DNA of 64,000 nucleotides from Nonomuraea sp. MG754425 (GCF_021699195.1 NZ_SSXE01000050.1:1-64000); one strand, 5' to 3'; positions 43,158 to 52,056 are shown, counted from the first letter of the stretch. The notes: generated by a model not told the origin, from the letters alone. A program made the numbers and translations.

Positions 43158-44410
43158 GCATCCTCCTCGACAGGGGCGGGCAGAGCCCGAGCGGAGTTGA
43201 ACGTCTTGATCTGCTCGCGCAGCGTGGTCACCATATCCGAGCCGCGGAACCGAGGTGCGGCCAATCGAGCATCCATCCGCACCAGGTAGTTGGTGATCGT
43301 GGACAGTCGGTGTTCGGGCGGCAGGGATAGGGCCGGCGTCACCTGTTCGGCGGCGGCGTCCAGGTCCTCCATCATCACGTACGCGATTCCGGCGCCGAAG
43401 CGCACTTGTGCCCACGTGCCAGCCACCCAGGGAGCGCCATTGGCCCATGCGTCGTCGGCCGCCGCTGCCGCCTGTAGTGCCGCGGCATGGTCGCTGGCCT
43501 GAAGTGCCACCGACAGGGCGTACAGTGCCCGCCTTGGTGCTGGGCACGACCAGGGCGTCACGCCGGAGTCGCCGCCCACGGAACCGGCCGCCTCGTCCGC
43601 TCGGTGGAGGGCTTCTCGGGCTCGGCCGAAGTCGCCGAGCAGGCTTGCGGCATTCGCTTCCTGGCTGGCCAGGAGTACTCGCAGAGGTGTGGGCGGGCTG
43701 CATTCGTAGCCGCGTCTGGCTGCGTCGGCAGAGACGGCGTACCGGCATCGCCACCGCTCGGTCTTGGCCTGGGCGCTCAATGCCGCCGCCTCGCTCGCGC
43801 CAGCCTCTTGGGCGGACAGGAGGGCGGCTCTACCGTGGACGATGGCTGATTCGTCGTCGTACAGGTCGCCCAGCAGGATGCAGGCGTGGGCGAGGAGTTC
43901 GGCGTCGATCCGGTACAGCTCACGCGTCTGGTGAAGTCGCTGCTTGCCACCCCGCAGGAGCGCCAGCACTCGCCGGTGCAGGCGGAGCACATCGGCGAGC
44001 AGTGGCGCGGGGGCGGTCTGGGTGTGGCGCTGCGTCAGGTGGTAACGGGTCTCGTCAATCATGGCGATGGTGCTGTTGCCGACGTTGGTCTGCTCGATCC
44101 AGGCTGTGTGCTCGATCAAGTCGCCGCTCGTGGGCAGCGTCCCCACTAGCTCGCCGTCGTGGTCGAAGAGAACGGCCTCGTCCATGCCGAACACGCGGCA
44201 GTACAGCAAGGGGTAGGGGTCCTTCGGACGGCTGTTGCCCGCCTCGTGATCTTTGATTCTGCGGACGACCGAGTCGAACTCGGGCAAGGCGATCTCCACG
44301 CCCGCCGCCTGGAACAGGTGTCTGGCCAGTTGTTTCTGTGACCAGCCGCGCTGACGTCGCTCGTCACGAAGGCGTTCGGCCCACCGGGGAGTTCTGGGCT
44401 GTTCCAGCAT
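43154..44410 (-). CDS. HTH-TPR regulator (XRE-like)
   Basis: The 418-residue protein has an N-terminal helix-turn-helix ('RGWSQKQLARHLFQAAG', then 'FDSVVRRIKDHEAG', about 20-60) and a long alpha-helical TPR-like C-terminus rich in Ala and Leu. This type is common in actinomycetes as signal-responsive regulators. The ATG at 44410 begins 'MLEQPRTPRWAERLRDERRQ'. An 11-bp inverted repeat lies in the divergent promoter gap. The downstream coupled gene is a 2H phosphoesterase. Confidence 0.85.
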   Translation of the reverse strand: MLEQPRTPRWAERLRDERRQRGWSQKQLARHLFQAAGVEIALPEFDSVVRRIKDHEAGNSRPKDPYPLLYCRVFGMDEAVLFDHDGELVGTLPTSGDLIEHTAWIEQTNVGNSTIAMIDETRYHLTQRHTQTAPAPLLADVLRLHRRVLALLRGGKQRLHQTRELYRIDAELLAHACILLGDLYDDESAIVHGRAALLSAQEAGASEAAALSAQAKTERWRCRYAVSADAARRGYECSPPTPLRVLLASQEANAASLLGDFGRAREALHRADEAAGSVGGDSGVTPWSCPAPRRALYALSVALQASDHAAALQAAAAADDAWANGAPWVAGTWAQVRFGAGIAYVMMEDLDAAAEQVTPALSLPPEHRLSTITNYLVRMDARLAAPRFRGSDMVTTLREQIKTFNSARALPAPVEEDA

Positions 44411-44432
44411 GCCGTCGCACCTCACCACCGAG

Positions 44433-44468
44433 TTGGGGGACACGGTCGCCGCCCCCAGTGTCCCCCAA
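44433..44468. promoter_or_regulatory. Inverted repeat (candidate operator) in divergent gap
   Basis: TTGGGGGACAC (44433-44443) and its exact complement GTGTCCCCCAA (44458-44468) flank 14 nt between the HTH-TPR gene and the divergent small-gene operon. This is a likely binding site for the HTH-TPR regulator. Confidence 0.65.
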
Positions 44469-44511
44469 TCACATCTGTCTACGCGTCGTTACTCAGCGTT
44501 GTGATGGATTC

Positions 44512-44910
44512 GTGTACTGGGACACGAATCACCTAGACGCCGACACCAAAGCCGGGCTGGACGAGCTGCTGAGGGCCACGGCTCAGAGCGTTCGCCAAGC
44601 CTCCGCACTGGCGGCGCTCATACAGGGCTTGCGGGATCGTCAGCTCTCCGTTCTGCGCGGCACCTATCCGGCGTGGGACATCACTCTGGAGCTCGACTCC
44701 GCGGAAAGGCTGTGGTGGACCGCCGTGCCGAACCTGTCTCTGACCGTCGAGCTGGTGGCGGAGGGGGTCATGCGCATCGTCAGGTGCGAGGACGCGATTG
44801 CGCTTGCGGCCGCCTTGGCCTGGCAGTCGACTCTGATCGGCAACATCGAGAATCCCGGAGAACCTCCACACATCCGTCCGGCTCGCCAACTGCAAGGACG
44901 GCCGGCATGA
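44512..44910 (+). CDS. Hypothetical protein (132 aa), first of small-gene operon
   Basis: From GTG 44512 the product reads 'VYWDTNHLDADTKAGLDELL' and is soluble, with 'WDITLELDSAERLWW' and 'VAEGVMRIVRCEDAIALAAA'. The start is uncertain because the ribosome-binding site is weak. The stop overlaps the next start (ATGA). No family is recognised. Its place divergent to the HTH-TPR gene matches that of the small genes in the intact element (54983-55964). Confidence 0.55.
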   Translation: MYWDTNHLDADTKAGLDELLRATAQSVRQASALAALIQGLRDRQLSVLRGTYPAWDITLELDSAERLWWTAVPNLSLTVELVAEGVMRIVRCEDAIALAAALAWQSTLIGNIENPGEPPHIRPARQLQGRPA

Positions 44911-45179
44911 CCTCGACGCTTGAGCAGGCGTGTGAGCTTGATCTGCGCGGTGCGTTCAGGCGCTTCTACATCTGGTGCGACAACGCGGGTCTATGGCATG
45001 CGAGGCCGCTGCCCAAGCTGACGGCCGGCGAAGTCGCTTACGGCGTCCAGCGGGAGCTGGTCGCCGACTCGCGCCTGCAGCTCGCCTACAGGTGCACCTG
45101 GCAGCGGAGCCGTCGCAAGGTCTACCGGTACGTGAGGCAGTACGGCGCAGGGGAACCGGAGCATGACCCAGCCTCCTGA
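44907..45179 (+). CDS. Hypothetical protein (90 aa)
   Basis: ATG 44907 overlaps the preceding stop. The protein is basic and aromatic: 'LRGAFRRFYIWCDNAGLWHA' and 'AYRCTWQRSRRKVYRYVRQY'. No motif is recognised. Its end overlaps the next start by 17 bp, so the three small genes are tightly coupled. Confidence 0.65.
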   Translation: MTSTLEQACELDLRGAFRRFYIWCDNAGLWHARPLPKLTAGEVAYGVQRELVADSRLQLAYRCTWQRSRRKVYRYVRQYGAGEPEHDPAS

Positions 45180-45477
45180 CGAGCGCGTATCTGAGTGGGA
45201 GCCGTACCTGCGTCCTCCGAGGGACCGCATCCGGATCACGGAGACCTCATGTTGCGGTGCCCTTGAGTGGGCCTGCCAGGGCGGGCAGTTCCTGATCCTC
45301 CGGCGCACCTCTACAGGCCAGTACGAGGAGACGGCCAGAGGACTGTACCGGCATGCACGGTCCGTCTGGGAGGCGCTACTCATCCCTCACGAGGACGAGC
45401 ACAAGCGGAAGGTTCGGGCTCGGATGGCTGCTCGTCCCAAGCCGCGCGGCCGGGCACTTCCGGGGAAGGCCACGTGA
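45163..45477 (+). CDS. Hypothetical protein (104 aa)
   Basis: The product starts 'MTQPPDERVSEWEPYLRPPR' and contains 'ETSCCGALEWACQGGQFLIL' (three Cys) and a basic tail. GGGGAAGG near its end and a GTGA overlap at 45474 point to a further start in frame with the triple-wHTH gene. Function unknown. Confidence 0.65.
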   Translation: MTQPPDERVSEWEPYLRPPRDRIRITETSCCGALEWACQGGQFLILRRTSTGQYEETARGLYRHARSVWEALLIPHEDEHKRKVRARMAARPKPRGRALPGKAT

Positions 45478-45794
45478 ACCGCCATCAGAGCAACTCCCTG
45501 GGAACAAGAGAGCTGATCCAATCTGCGGTGTTCCGCGGCAAAGTGCGAACCGCCGTGGCCGCGATGGCCAGCGAGGGGTCATGGGCTTGGACGCTGAGAT
45601 GGAGGATTCTGCGGATTGCGCGGCACGCCCGACAAGATCGACGCCTGCCCACCAGCGTGAACAAGCTGGTTCTGCACGGCGTCCCCTCGCTGCGCGTAGG
45701 GAAAGACCAAGGGGTGACATGGTCCGCGAAGCTTCGCCAGTGGCCGTGTCCCCCGCCCTACCCTAGAGACACTGTGCCTCGGCGAGGGAGCGCG

Positions 45795-46484
45795 ATGAGC
45801 AAGGCGAAGGACGCCCGTATCTACGTCCGAATTGCAGAGGACATCCGCACTCGCATCCTTCAGGGTGATCTGCCGGCCGGTGCCATGCTGCCCTCCGAAT
45901 CAACCCTTGCCGGCACGTACGGCGTGGCGAGAGGGACCGTACGGCAGGCGGTCGCCGAGCTGGAACGCTCGGGGCTGGTGGCCAGCGAGGCCGGCCGTGG
46001 CTGGCGCGTGAAGAGCGAGGACCCCACAGCCCCGCGGGCAGCAACAACACAGTACGAGTCGATCGCCGAGACGCTCCGAGGGCGCATCGAGAACGGCGAG
46101 CTGGTGCCTGGCCAGCAATTGCCCGGAGAGGCCGCAACAGCGGAGGAATTCGGGGTGTCGAAGGGCACGGCCCGCCAGGCGCTGCAACTCCTGGCCGGCG
46201 AACGGCTCATCACAGCCGTCCACGGCAAGGGCTGGTTCGTCGGCGGCCCCGAGCACGCGCAAACCCGAGCCGACGCGGTCGCCGCCGAGTTCCGACAGGA
46301 CATCTCCACAGGCAAGCTCGCTGTGGGGTCCGTCCTGCCCGGAGAGAATGCACTCGCCCAAGAACGCGGCGTCGGCCGCATCACCATCAGGCGCGCCTTC
46401 GCGCTGCTGGAAGCGGAAGGAGTCATCGAGAAAAGGCCCGGCATGGGCCGCGTCGTCAAATCACGAGCCGAAGGTGACACGTGA
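45795..46484 (+). CDS. GntR-type regulator made of three tandem winged helices
   Basis: The 229-residue protein has three successive GntR winged helices and no ligand domain. They begin at about 8 ('IYVRIAEDIRTRILQGDL'), 85 ('YESIAETLRGRIENGEL') and 158 ('DAVAAEFRQDISTGKL'), and each has its own recognition helix ('VARGTVRQAVAELE', 'VSKGTARQALQLLA', 'VGRITIRRAFALLE'). GAGGGAG precedes ATG 45795. A GTG at 45474, overlapping the preceding stop, would add 107 residues in frame; its composition looks less coding. The kinase gene downstream overlaps the stop (GTGA). Confidence 0.82.
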   Translation: MSKAKDARIYVRIAEDIRTRILQGDLPAGAMLPSESTLAGTYGVARGTVRQAVAELERSGLVASEAGRGWRVKSEDPTAPRAATTQYESIAETLRGRIENGELVPGQQLPGEAATAEEFGVSKGTARQALQLLAGERLITAVHGKGWFVGGPEHAQTRADAVAAEFRQDISTGKLAVGSVLPGENALAQERGVGRITIRRAFALLEAEGVIEKRPGMGRVVKSRAEGDT

Positions 46485-47389
46485 CCGTATCCCAGACGCC
46501 CTCGATCCCCTTCACCACCACCGAAGCACTGGCGACCCTGCACGAGACCTGCGAGAGCACCGGGCTGGCCAGCCAGGACGCCCGCCTGATCCGCCTCGGC
46601 GAGAACGCTCTGTTCGCACTCCCCGCCGAGCAGGTGGTCGTGAGGATCGCGCGCAGCGTCGAGGTGCTGGACGACGTACACAAGGAAGTAGCCGTCTCGG
46701 CCTGGCTGAACGACTCCGGGATACCGGCGGCGAGAACGACAGCGCACAACCAACCGCTCATCGTCAGAGGTCACCCGGTGACGCTCTGGCACCTCATCCC
46801 CGACAGCGGCTCGCCCGCGACCCTCGACGACCTGGCCGGCGTCCTGCGCGAGTTCCACGGCCTGGCCGTCCCCACCGACCTGGAGCTGCCGGCGATGGAC
46901 ATCCTCAGCCGCGTCTCCGAACGCATCAACGCGGCGTCCGTCCTCACCGATGAGGATCGAGACTTCCTGCTGACACGGCGACACGAGTTGCAGAGCGCGT
47001 ACGACGAGCTGGCCTTCCCTCTCACGCCGTGCGCAGTTCATGGGGACGCACACAACGAGAATCTCATCAGGACCGTCGATGGAAGGGTCCTGCTCATCGA
47101 CTTCGAGCGCTTCGCATTCGGCCCGCCGGAGACGGACCTCGCGGTCACCGCCATCGAGCACGCCGTCGGCTGGGGAACGCGCACCGAATATGACCGGTTC
47201 GCGGAGCGGTACGGATTCGATGTTCTGGCCTGGGAAGGCTACCCGGTGCTTAGAGACATCAATGAGCTGAAAATGACGACGTGGCTCATGCAGAACGTCG
47301 ACGAAGACGCGGCCATAGCCCGGGAGTTCCGCAATCGCATGAACTCGCTGCGGAATCCCGACGCACCTCGCCGCTGGCGTGCTTTCTAA
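46481..47389 (+). CDS. Aminoglycoside phosphotransferase-family kinase
   Basis: The 302-residue protein has the APH/choline-kinase fold with catalytic 'HGDAHNENLIR' and metal-binding 'VLLIDFERFAFG', preceded by 'LWHLIPDSGSPATLDDLAG'. The family phosphorylates aminoglycosides, macrolides, homoserine or choline; the substrate cannot be read. It is coupled to the triple-wHTH regulator (GTGA), which suggests regulated cargo, possibly resistance or an element-encoded signal kinase. Confidence 0.85.
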   Translation: MTVSQTPSIPFTTTEALATLHETCESTGLASQDARLIRLGENALFALPAEQVVVRIARSVEVLDDVHKEVAVSAWLNDSGIPAARTTAHNQPLIVRGHPVTLWHLIPDSGSPATLDDLAGVLREFHGLAVPTDLELPAMDILSRVSERINAASVLTDEDRDFLLTRRHELQSAYDELAFPLTPCAVHGDAHNENLIRTVDGRVLLIDFERFAFGPPETDLAVTAIEHAVGWGTRTEYDRFAERYGFDVLAWEGYPVLRDINELKMTTWLMQNVDEDAAIAREFRNRMNSLRNPDAPRRWRAF

Positions 47390-47606
47390 GGTCGATGTCC
47401 TGGGCCGGGAGATGACCGCCCTGCAGGAGCACAGTACGGGTGCCACCTGCTCGAAAATTAAGGTCGGTGTCTGCGGCTCACGTGCCGTATCCGACATGTT
47501 GTGACGTCTGTCAGTCGCAGGGACGGAATGCCCCTCTCCAACAGCCACAGCTCTCGTCGCTCAAGATCACCGATAGGGTGCGCCAGAAGCAAAAGGAGCC
47601 TCTGAC

Positions 47607-48368
47607 GTGTCACCTTCCGCCCCGTTAGCCTGGATGGCGGCCCTCGCCGCTGCGGCCTACCCCACCTGGGACACCTGGAAGACCAGGTTCGACTGGTCCT
47701 CGCTGTTCACGGCCATCAGCATGTCGGAGGATTACTACGGCAAGGAGCACTTCGGAGGCTTCACCGAGGGCGTAGTGAGCTGCGTACGTCCGTACGACGC
47801 GATCGACCACTCGCCGTTCCTACCGCTGCGCGACGACCTCGCCACCCTCACCGACCTCGCGACGACCTGGGCCGTGCCCCTGCTGGCCGTCCTGGTCGCC
47901 CTGATGCGACGGCATTCGGCGACGGCCGGACCACGTGCAGCCTGGGTGCTGGCGTTGCTCGCGCTCGCCCGGCCGCTCTCGGCCGACTACCAGGGGGACA
48001 ACATCTGCTCGGGCTCACTGCCCATGTTCACCCCGGACTGGTTCGAGGCTCTGTCCGGCGGCTGGGGACTCTGGGAGTTGTGCCTGCTGGCGGCTGCCCT
48101 GCTGGTGCTGCTCGCATCGAACTCCCCCGCGCTGCCGATCTCTGGGCGGCGCGCGTTGACGACCGTCATGGACGCCCTGGTGGTGTACGGGCTGTTGGGC
48201 CTCGCCCCTCTCCTCACCCGGGACGAATCCCTGCGCGCCGGCCTGCTGTACCAACTCCAGTTCGACGGCCTCGGCGATGCCCCTGTTCGGCTGCTGGTGC
48301 TCGTGCTGCCGCTCGGTTACCTCCTGTGGAGATACGGCCGGCCACCTCGCCACGGGTACGACAGCTAA
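47607..48368 (+). CDS. Multi-pass membrane protein, hypothetical (253 aa)
   Basis: GTG 47607 follows AAAAGGAG. About five hydrophobic segments are visible ('WAVPLLAVLVALM', 'AWVLALLALARPL', 'ELCLLAAALLVLLA', 'ALVVYGLLGLAPLL' and 'LLVLVLPLGYLLW'), with an extracytoplasmic loop holding two Cys. No family is recognised. The 217-bp gap before it shows nothing clear. Confidence 0.65.
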   Translation: MSPSAPLAWMAALAAAAYPTWDTWKTRFDWSSLFTAISMSEDYYGKEHFGGFTEGVVSCVRPYDAIDHSPFLPLRDDLATLTDLATTWAVPLLAVLVALMRRHSATAGPRAAWVLALLALARPLSADYQGDNICSGSLPMFTPDWFEALSGGWGLWELCLLAAALLVLLASNSPALPISGRRALTTVMDALVVYGLLGLAPLLTRDESLRAGLLYQLQFDGLGDAPVRLLVLVLPLGYLLWRYGRPPRHGYDS

Positions 48369-48497
48369 TGCGGTGACCATGAACGTTCACCGGGTGGACA
48401 ACGCACCGGCTTGACCGCGCTCACGTTGATCCACGCGGTTGCCGATCTCGTTGTTGTATGGTCTGACGTCGGCAAATATCGTGGGGAGGGCAAGGCC

Positions 48498-48992
48498 GTG
48501 GAGCGCGAAACACTGGTCGGTTACCTGGACTCGCAGCGCAAGCACGTCCTGGGCATCCTGGACGGCCTTGGCGAGGAGCAACTACGCCAGGTGGTGCTGC
48601 CGTCCGGTTGGTCGCCCCGCGACCTGGTGCACCATTTGACCTGGTCCGAGGCGCTTTGGTTTCGCGGCGCGATGACCGCCGATCGCCAGGTCATCGACAC
48701 GCTCGTGGTCGGCGAGTTCGGTTGGAAGGTCCCCGAGGAGTTCTCCGGTGCGGACGTGCTCGCGCGGTATCGACGGACGATCGAGCAGTCGAACATGGTC
48801 ATCGGGGCGACGGCGATCGATGCCGTGCCGGCCTGGTGGCCGACGAAGATGTTCGGTTCGGGGTCATGGCGGCTGGGGTCTTTGCGCGAAGTGCTGATGC
48901 ACGTGATCGTCGACACTGCGACGCACGCCGGACAGCTCGACGCGGTCCGGGAGCTGATCGACGGACGGCAGTGGCTGGTCAACGACGACTGA
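48498..48992 (+). CDS. DinB/DUF664-family protein
   Basis: GTG 48498 follows GGGGAGGG. The 164-residue four-helix protein shows DUF664/DinB features: 'VLPSGWSPRDLVHHLTWSEA' with a His pair and 'VLMHVIVDTATHAGQLDAV' with the third His. Members are thiol-transferase-like or unknown. It is unrelated in detail to the DinB protein at 26.5 kb. Confidence 0.82.
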   Translation: MERETLVGYLDSQRKHVLGILDGLGEEQLRQVVLPSGWSPRDLVHHLTWSEALWFRGAMTADRQVIDTLVVGEFGWKVPEEFSGADVLARYRRTIEQSNMVIGATAIDAVPAWWPTKMFGSGSWRLGSLREVLMHVIVDTATHAGQLDAVRELIDGRQWLVNDD

Positions 48993-49037
48993 CCGGCCGC
49001 AGGTCACTGAACCCGGTGAACGTTAGCGGTCACCGCA

Positions 49038-49901
49038 CTAATCGCTCTCCGACGAATACTTCCGGGCGACGACGGCGTTGAACTCCGCCACCAAACCATC
49101 GTCCGCGTACGCGTTCAGGTCTGCTTGCAGGTCTCGGATGTACCGGAGGTAGCGCTCCGACTTGAGCGGCCCGGCGAGGTCGATGGCCTCCAGCGCGACG
49201 GCCGCGGCCTGTGACGGGTCGCCCATGTGCACGTAGCTCGCCGCCTGGACCAGCCGGTCGAAGGCCAGGGTCCGCACGTACATCGGATCGCAGAGCCCGA
49301 CCGCCTGGCCGACGAACTCCATCGCCCGGGACGGCTTGCGAAGGTCGCGGTAACAATGCGCGCCCTCGCTGGCCAGCTCGGCGGCGTCGAAGTACCCGAC
49401 CCACGAAGGGTCATCGTCCACGTTGCGCTTGGCGAACCATTTCTCCGCCTCAAGCAGGGCTCGCGCACAGGCGGCCTCATCGCCGTTGCCGGCGTGCGCG
49501 CGGGCCTCCATGGCGAAGAACAAGGCCATGGGCGTCGCGGTGGACGCGTTACGGCAGCCCTCCTGCGCCGCACGCGCGAGTTGGATGGCCTGGTCGTATC
49601 GGCCCAGATAATTGGCTTGGTGGCTCATGTCGGCCAGGATCAGGCCACCCAGCATGCGATCTCCGGACACCTGGGCGAGACGCAGTCCTTGCAGGAAATA
49701 GCGTTGCGCGAGCCCGTGCCGGCCGAGGTCGTACGCCGTCCATGCGACCAACTCCGTGATCTCGGCCGCCGCCGCGTACAGCGCCCGCCCTACCGATTCC
49801 TCGAATTTCCCGTCGAGCATGGGAACGACTTCTCGGTGGTAATACTGGACGAGCGCGGAACGTGCATGTCCGCCCCCGAATTGAAAACCCATGCTCGCGA
49901 A
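49038..49901 (-). pseudogene. HTH-TPR regulator truncated by IS insertion
   Basis: About 284 residues of the C-terminal TPR-like half remain ('GGGHARSALVQYYHREVVPM', 'AYDLGRHGLAQRYFLQGLRL'), as in actinomycete XRE regulators of about 400 residues. The frame runs into the left inverted repeat of the ISL3-family element at 49902. The helix-turn-helix half is missing and not found beyond the right IS end, so sequence was lost as well as interrupted. Confidence 0.8.
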
Positions 49902-51601
49902 GGGTCTGGCTCACTTTTCGTGATCGGCCAGAGATCCAAGATCACGATGTTGTAGAGCCGGGTGCGAACCGGTGCTGGTGCCGAGACGCTGCTCTGTGTC
50001 GATCATGGAGCTGTTGGCGGTTGTGTTCCCGCACCTTGCCGCCGTCCGCATCGAGCGGGTGTACCAGGTGGGCGCGATCGTGCGGGTGAAGGCTGCGACG
50101 ACGGAGCCGAAAAGCTTATGCCCGGGCTGTGGATGCGAGTCGGTGCGGGTTCACAGCCGCTATGAGCGGTGCCTGGCAGATCTTCCGGTGGCCGGGCAGG
50201 AAGTGCTACTCCAGGTGCGGGTGCGTCGCTTCTTCTGCGACAACCCCGGCTGTGGCCGGAAGACCTTCGCCGAGCAGGTGCCCGGCCTGACCAGCAGGCA
50301 CGGCCGGCGCGCGGCGGGGCTGCTGTCGATGTTGCGGACGGTGGCGCTGGCTCTGGGCGGCCGTCCCGGTGCCCGTCACACCGCCCGGCTGGCCTGTGCG
50401 GTGGGCCGTTCGACGCTGCTGCGGCTGCTCCGGAACGTGCCGGATCCGAAGGTGGCGACCCCGCGGGTGCTGGGGGTCGATGAGTTCGCCTGGCGCAAGG
50501 GCCATACCTACGGAACGGTGCTGGTCGATGTGGAGGGCGGTCATGTGGTCGAGGTGTTGCCGGATCGCTCGGCGGACTCCTTCGCGGCCTGGCTGCAGGC
50601 GCATCCCGGGGTCGAGGTGATCTGCCGGGACCGGGCCGGCTGCTATGCCGAAGGCGCGCAGCGCGGCGCTCCGCTGGCGGTGCAGGTCGCCGATCGCTGG
50701 CATTTGCTCCACAACCTGTCGGGCGCGGTCCAGCGGGCGGTGTCTCGAAACCGCGCGCATCTGCGCGAACCAGCCAAGCCCGAGACCACCGAACCTCCTG
50801 CCGAGGGGTTGGAATCGGACCACGAGGAAGGGGCAGCGGCGGCCCGGACCAGGGCGCGGCACGCTGAGATCCACCAGCTCCGATCGCAGGGGATGACCAT
50901 CACTGCGATCAGCCGTGAGCTGCGGCTTTCTCGCAAGACGGTGCGCCGCTACGCTACCGCCGCCAGCGCCGACGAACTGATTATCGACGAGCGTGCACCA
51001 CGTCAGACGATCCTCGATGCTTATCTTCCCTACCTGCTCGAACGCTGGGAACAGGGCTGCCGCAGCACCGACCAGCTCCTGGCCGAGTTGCGCGACCGAG
51101 GTTTCCTCGGCAGCGCCCGGACGCTCCGGCGCCTCACCGCCAAGCTCCGCACGGCAACCGTCACACCCGCGCGGCCTCCCGCGCCCAAGATCCGGGAGGT
51201 CACCGGCTGGATTGTCCAGTCACCCGGCAAGGTCGCCGCCGAAGACCTGGCCACGCTCGACCAGATCGCCGCCCGCTGCCCGGAACTCGCTTCGGTCACC
51301 GAGCTGACGCGTCAGTTCGCCGAGATGCTCGTCCACCGCCGCGGTGAACAGGACCTGGACGACTGGGCGGCGCGAGCGGAAGCCAGTCCCGCGCGGGAAC
51401 TGCGCGACTTTGCCGCCGGGCTGCGTCGAGACTGGGCGGCGGTCAAGGCCGGGCTCACCCTGCCCTACAGCTCCGGCGCGGTGGAAGGCAACGTGAACCG
51501 CATCAAGATGATCAAACGGATCATGTACGGGCGAGCCAACGCCGACCTGCTTCGCATCCGCGTCCTGCACCGCTACTGATCACGAAAAGTGGGCCAGACC
51601 C
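49902..51601. mobile_element. ISL3-family insertion sequence, about 1.7 kb
   Basis: Terminal inverted repeats at 49902-49925 (GGGTCTGGCTCACTTTTCG plus TGATC) and 51578-51601 match at 23 of 24 bp. A single transposase gene fills the element. Flanking 8-bp sequences (CTCGCGAA left, ACACGCAC right) do not match, so there is no target duplication. This fits a deletion adjacent to the IS or recombination between two copies. Confidence 0.9.
50005..51579 (+). CDS. ISL3-family transposase
   Basis: The 524-residue transposase has N-terminal Cys-rich zinc-finger pairs ('SLCPGCGCESV', 'FFCDNPGCGRKTF'), the DDE core starting 'RVLGVDEFAWRKGHTYGTV', then 'VICRDRAGCYAEGA' and, near the C-terminus, 'LPYSSGAVEGNVNRIKMIKR' with the catalytic Glu. 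A middle HTH ('MTITAISRELRLSRKTVRRY') is present, as in long ISL3 members. It appears intact. Start ATG 50005; an upstream in-frame start at 49972 is possible. Confidence 0.92.
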   Translation: MELLAVVFPHLAAVRIERVYQVGAIVRVKAATTEPKSLCPGCGCESVRVHSRYERCLADLPVAGQEVLLQVRVRRFFCDNPGCGRKTFAEQVPGLTSRHGRRAAGLLSMLRTVALALGGRPGARHTARLACAVGRSTLLRLLRNVPDPKVATPRVLGVDEFAWRKGHTYGTVLVDVEGGHVVEVLPDRSADSFAAWLQAHPGVEVICRDRAGCYAEGAQRGAPLAVQVADRWHLLHNLSGAVQRAVSRNRAHLREPAKPETTEPPAEGLESDHEEGAAAARTRARHAEIHQLRSQGMTITAISRELRLSRKTVRRYATAASADELIIDERAPRQTILDAYLPYLLERWEQGCRSTDQLLAELRDRGFLGSARTLRRLTAKLRTATVTPARPPAPKIREVTGWIVQSPGKVAAEDLATLDQIAARCPELASVTELTRQFAEMLVHRRGEQDLDDWAARAEASPARELRDFAAGLRRDWAAVKAGLTLPYSSGAVEGNVNRIKMIKRIMYGRANADLLRIRVLHRY

Positions 51602-52005
51602 ACACGCACTCGGCCGTTGACAGGCGCGGGGTTCGACCGCTGCGACGTCCAGCTCTGGATGTCGTGCACCGTCCGGATCGGATGCCGGCAGACGATCTAG
51701 CCTTGACTACGCATGGTTACAGCGAACTCATCCACCTAGCGTGCTCAGCGCAGGGTGCCAGCTGTGGCCACGGAAGCGCCGCCCCCATGTGTCCGCGACT
51801 CGTCCGCATGTCACCGCTCTCAACAACATCCGAGTACGTGGATCAGTCGGAACGTCCTTGGAGACAACATCTCACGCCTCGAAAACTTGGCCGCGTATTG
51901 GCCGTGAGCGGCCGTAGGGCACGCGTGATCGCCGTAGACGGCCGGACACAAAGCGAAGAGGCCCGTCACCGCGTTTCCGCTGGTGACGGGCCTCTTCTTG
52001 CTGGT
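51602..52005. other. Relic right end before att copy 2
   Basis: No integrase or other gene is left. From about 51919 the sequence matches the region after the integrase relic (39770-39852), including a perfect 13-bp-stem terminator at 51958-51994. This indicates that relic A once ended in an integrase like the one at 39.5 kb. Confidence 0.65.
51958..51994. terminator. Terminator before att copy 2
   Basis: GAGGCCCGTCACC pairs perfectly with GGTGACGGGCCTC around an 11-nt loop, followed by TTCTTG. It corresponds to the hairpin at 39805-39841. Confidence 0.85.
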
Positions 52006-52056
52006 GTGGCAGGTGCAAGGTTCGAACTTGCGTAGGCTGAGCCGACGGTTTTACAG
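52006..52056. repeat. att core copy 2 (attL of the intact element)
   Basis: 51 bp identical to 62814-62864 in tRNA-Tyr and to copy 1. Identity stops at CAG, three bases sooner than between the other two copies. It marks the junction between relic A and the intact AICE. Confidence 0.92.

Larger units (their letters stand above)
39853..52005. mobile_element. Decayed integrative element (relic A), about 12.1 kb
   Basis: The segment is bounded by att copies 1 and 2. It keeps a layout like the intact neighbour's regulatory block (HTH-TPR regulator, divergent small genes, GntR-type regulator) but has no integrase, Xis, Rep or Tra gene. An ISL3-family insertion occupies the right part, where int should lie. 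The right boundary keeps the same terminator hairpin found after the integrase relic at 39.5 kb. Cargo includes an APH-like kinase, a DinB protein, a 2'-5' RNA ligase-like protein and an AT-rich gene pair. It should no longer excise on its own. Confidence 0.75.
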
